From positions 930,001-994,000 of the forward strand of contig CP007060.1 of NCBI GenBank assembly GCA_000230955.3: a stretch of 64,000 nucleotides of DNA, written 5' to 3'. A model generated the notes under the pieces. That model did no database searches. It saw only the letters and a program-made list of their open reading frames with translations, and was not told where the DNA came from. Shown here piece after piece: positions 63,361 through 64,000 of this stretch (position 1 is the first letter of the stretch; every line of letters starts with the position of its first letter). This stretch comes from Halobacterium sp. DL1. GTDB lineage: Archaea > Halobacteriota > Halobacteria > Halobacteriales > Halobacteriaceae. Made by a program: the position numbers and the translations under genes.

Positions 63361-64000
63361 TCAGAAGGAGCTTTTCAGCTTCTCGAAGAACCCCTGGTCG
63401 ACGTCGATTTCCTCGCCGCCGGCTTCCGCGAACGCTTCGAGGGCCTCGCGTTGCTCCTCGTTGAGCGAGTCGGGCGTGACGACCTGGACGGTGACGTAGA
63501 GGTTCCCGTGGCCGCGACGGCGGAGACGGGGCATCCCCTTCCCTTTGAGGCGGAACGTCTCGCCGCTCTGCGTGCCGGCTTCGAGGTCGAAGGAGGCGGC
63601 GCCGTCGAGCGTCGGCACCTCGATGTCGTCGCCGAAGACGGCCTGCGGGAAGGAGACGGCGTGGCGGTGGTGGAGGTCGTCGCCCTCGCGCTCGAAGTCC
63701 GGATGCTCTTCGACCTCGACCTCGACGAGGAGGTCGCCGTTCGGGGCGCCCTTGTCGCCGGGCGCGCCCTCGCGTTCCATGCGGAGGGTCTGCCCGGAGC
63801 GGATGCCAGCGGGAACGTCGACGGTGAGTGTGGCTTCTTTGCGGACCTGGCCCTGACCACTGCAGGTCGAACACGTCTCGGAGTGGAGTTCGCCGTCGCC
63901 GCCGCAGCGCGAACACTCCTGGGTCTGCTGGACGCGGCCGAGCGGGGTCTGGCGGACCTGCGTCACCTGCCCGTGGCCGTCGCACTGCGGGCAGGTTCGG
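63361..64000 (-). CDS. dnaJ: DnaJ (Hsp40) co-chaperone, C-terminal part
   Basis: The final 212 codons of DnaJ lie in the window; the start is beyond 64000. Three zinc-binding CxxCxGxG repeats are visible: CPQCDGHG, CSRCGGDG and CSTCSGQG. The peptide-binding beta domains follow, with TLTVDVPAGIRSGQTLRMER and the second DLEAGTQSGETFRLKGKGMP. DnaJ works with DnaK and GrpE, which must lie outside this window. The covarying hairpin element follows the stop. Confidence 0.93.
   Translation of the reverse strand, partial: RTCPQCDGHGQVTQVRQTPLGRVQQTQECSRCGGDGELHSETCSTCSGQGQVRKEATLTVDVPAGIRSGQTLRMEREGAPGDKGAPNGDLLVEVEVEEHPDFEREGDDLHHRHAVSFPQAVFGDDIEVPTLDGAASFDLEAGTQSGETFRLKGKGMPRLRRRGHGNLYVTVQVVTPDSLNEEQREALEAFAEAGGEEIDVDQGFFEKLKSSF

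Overview
The window comes from a haloarchaeon (class Halobacteria), possibly Halobacterium-like. It is very GC-rich, its proteins are strongly acidic (runs of D and E), and many genes have a TATA-like box about 25-30 bases before the start codon, which fits leaderless transcription. It encodes archaeal machinery: transcription factor S, archaeal NAC, TrmI, geranylgeranyl reductases for archaeal lipids, a PGF-CTERM surface protein and a fused 2-oxoacid:ferredoxin oxidoreductase. I saw no rRNA, tRNA or CRISPR array.

Layout. 1-2907: divergent purine genes (purN-purH fusion, purB). 2948-8732: a zinc-ribbon gene, then the lysine operon dapA-dapB-dapD-lysA-dapF-dapE on the minus strand, every gene overlapping the next. 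9013-18232: mostly chromosomal housekeeping (phosphoesterase, NYN nuclease, PUA-NAC-TrmI cluster, TFS, MFS transporter, enoyl-CoA hydratase, Nudix, an S10-like protein, conserved haloarchaeal proteins). 18229-25706: a Na+/H+ antiporter-type nhaC gene split by a 5,900-base insertion. 25803-31636: amidohydrolase, lipid reductase with divergent ferredoxin, rhodanese/MBL protein, ferritin-like protein, glutaredoxin. 31819-38243: the phosphate operon pstS-pstC-pstA-pstB-phoU with a divergent AbrB-PhoU regulator. 38302-49474: CysD-like protein, aspS, aldo/keto reductase, a second reductase of the geranylgeranyl family, AstE/AspA-like protein, LigT-like protein, korAB and an FNR-like protein. 49478-52701: methylmalonyl-CoA epimerase and mutase around an SDR. 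52760-62989: S66 peptidase, surface and lipoprotein-like proteins, acetyl-CoA synthetase, and four tandem GNAT acetyltransferases. 63361-64000: the C-terminal part of dnaJ.

The most unusual region is 19105-25004. Two identical 1,601-base IS200/IS605-group (IS1341-type) elements lie in the same orientation and bracket 2.7 kb of foreign cargo: a third, different TnpB element, a VapBC toxin-antitoxin pair, a 45-residue protein, and two gene fragments cut by the IS copies. All three elements have CTAC just before their left end. Removing 19105-25004 restores an open 525-codon nhaC frame. The TnpB of the flanking elements lacks the usual RuvC-II glutamate and may use a rearranged active site; the inner TnpB is canonical.

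A second notable signal is a family of intergenic hairpins placed directly after the stop codons of phoU, korB and dnaJ. The stem bases differ between copies but pairing is kept, and T-tracts in the transcribed direction suggest a repeated 3'-end or terminator element.
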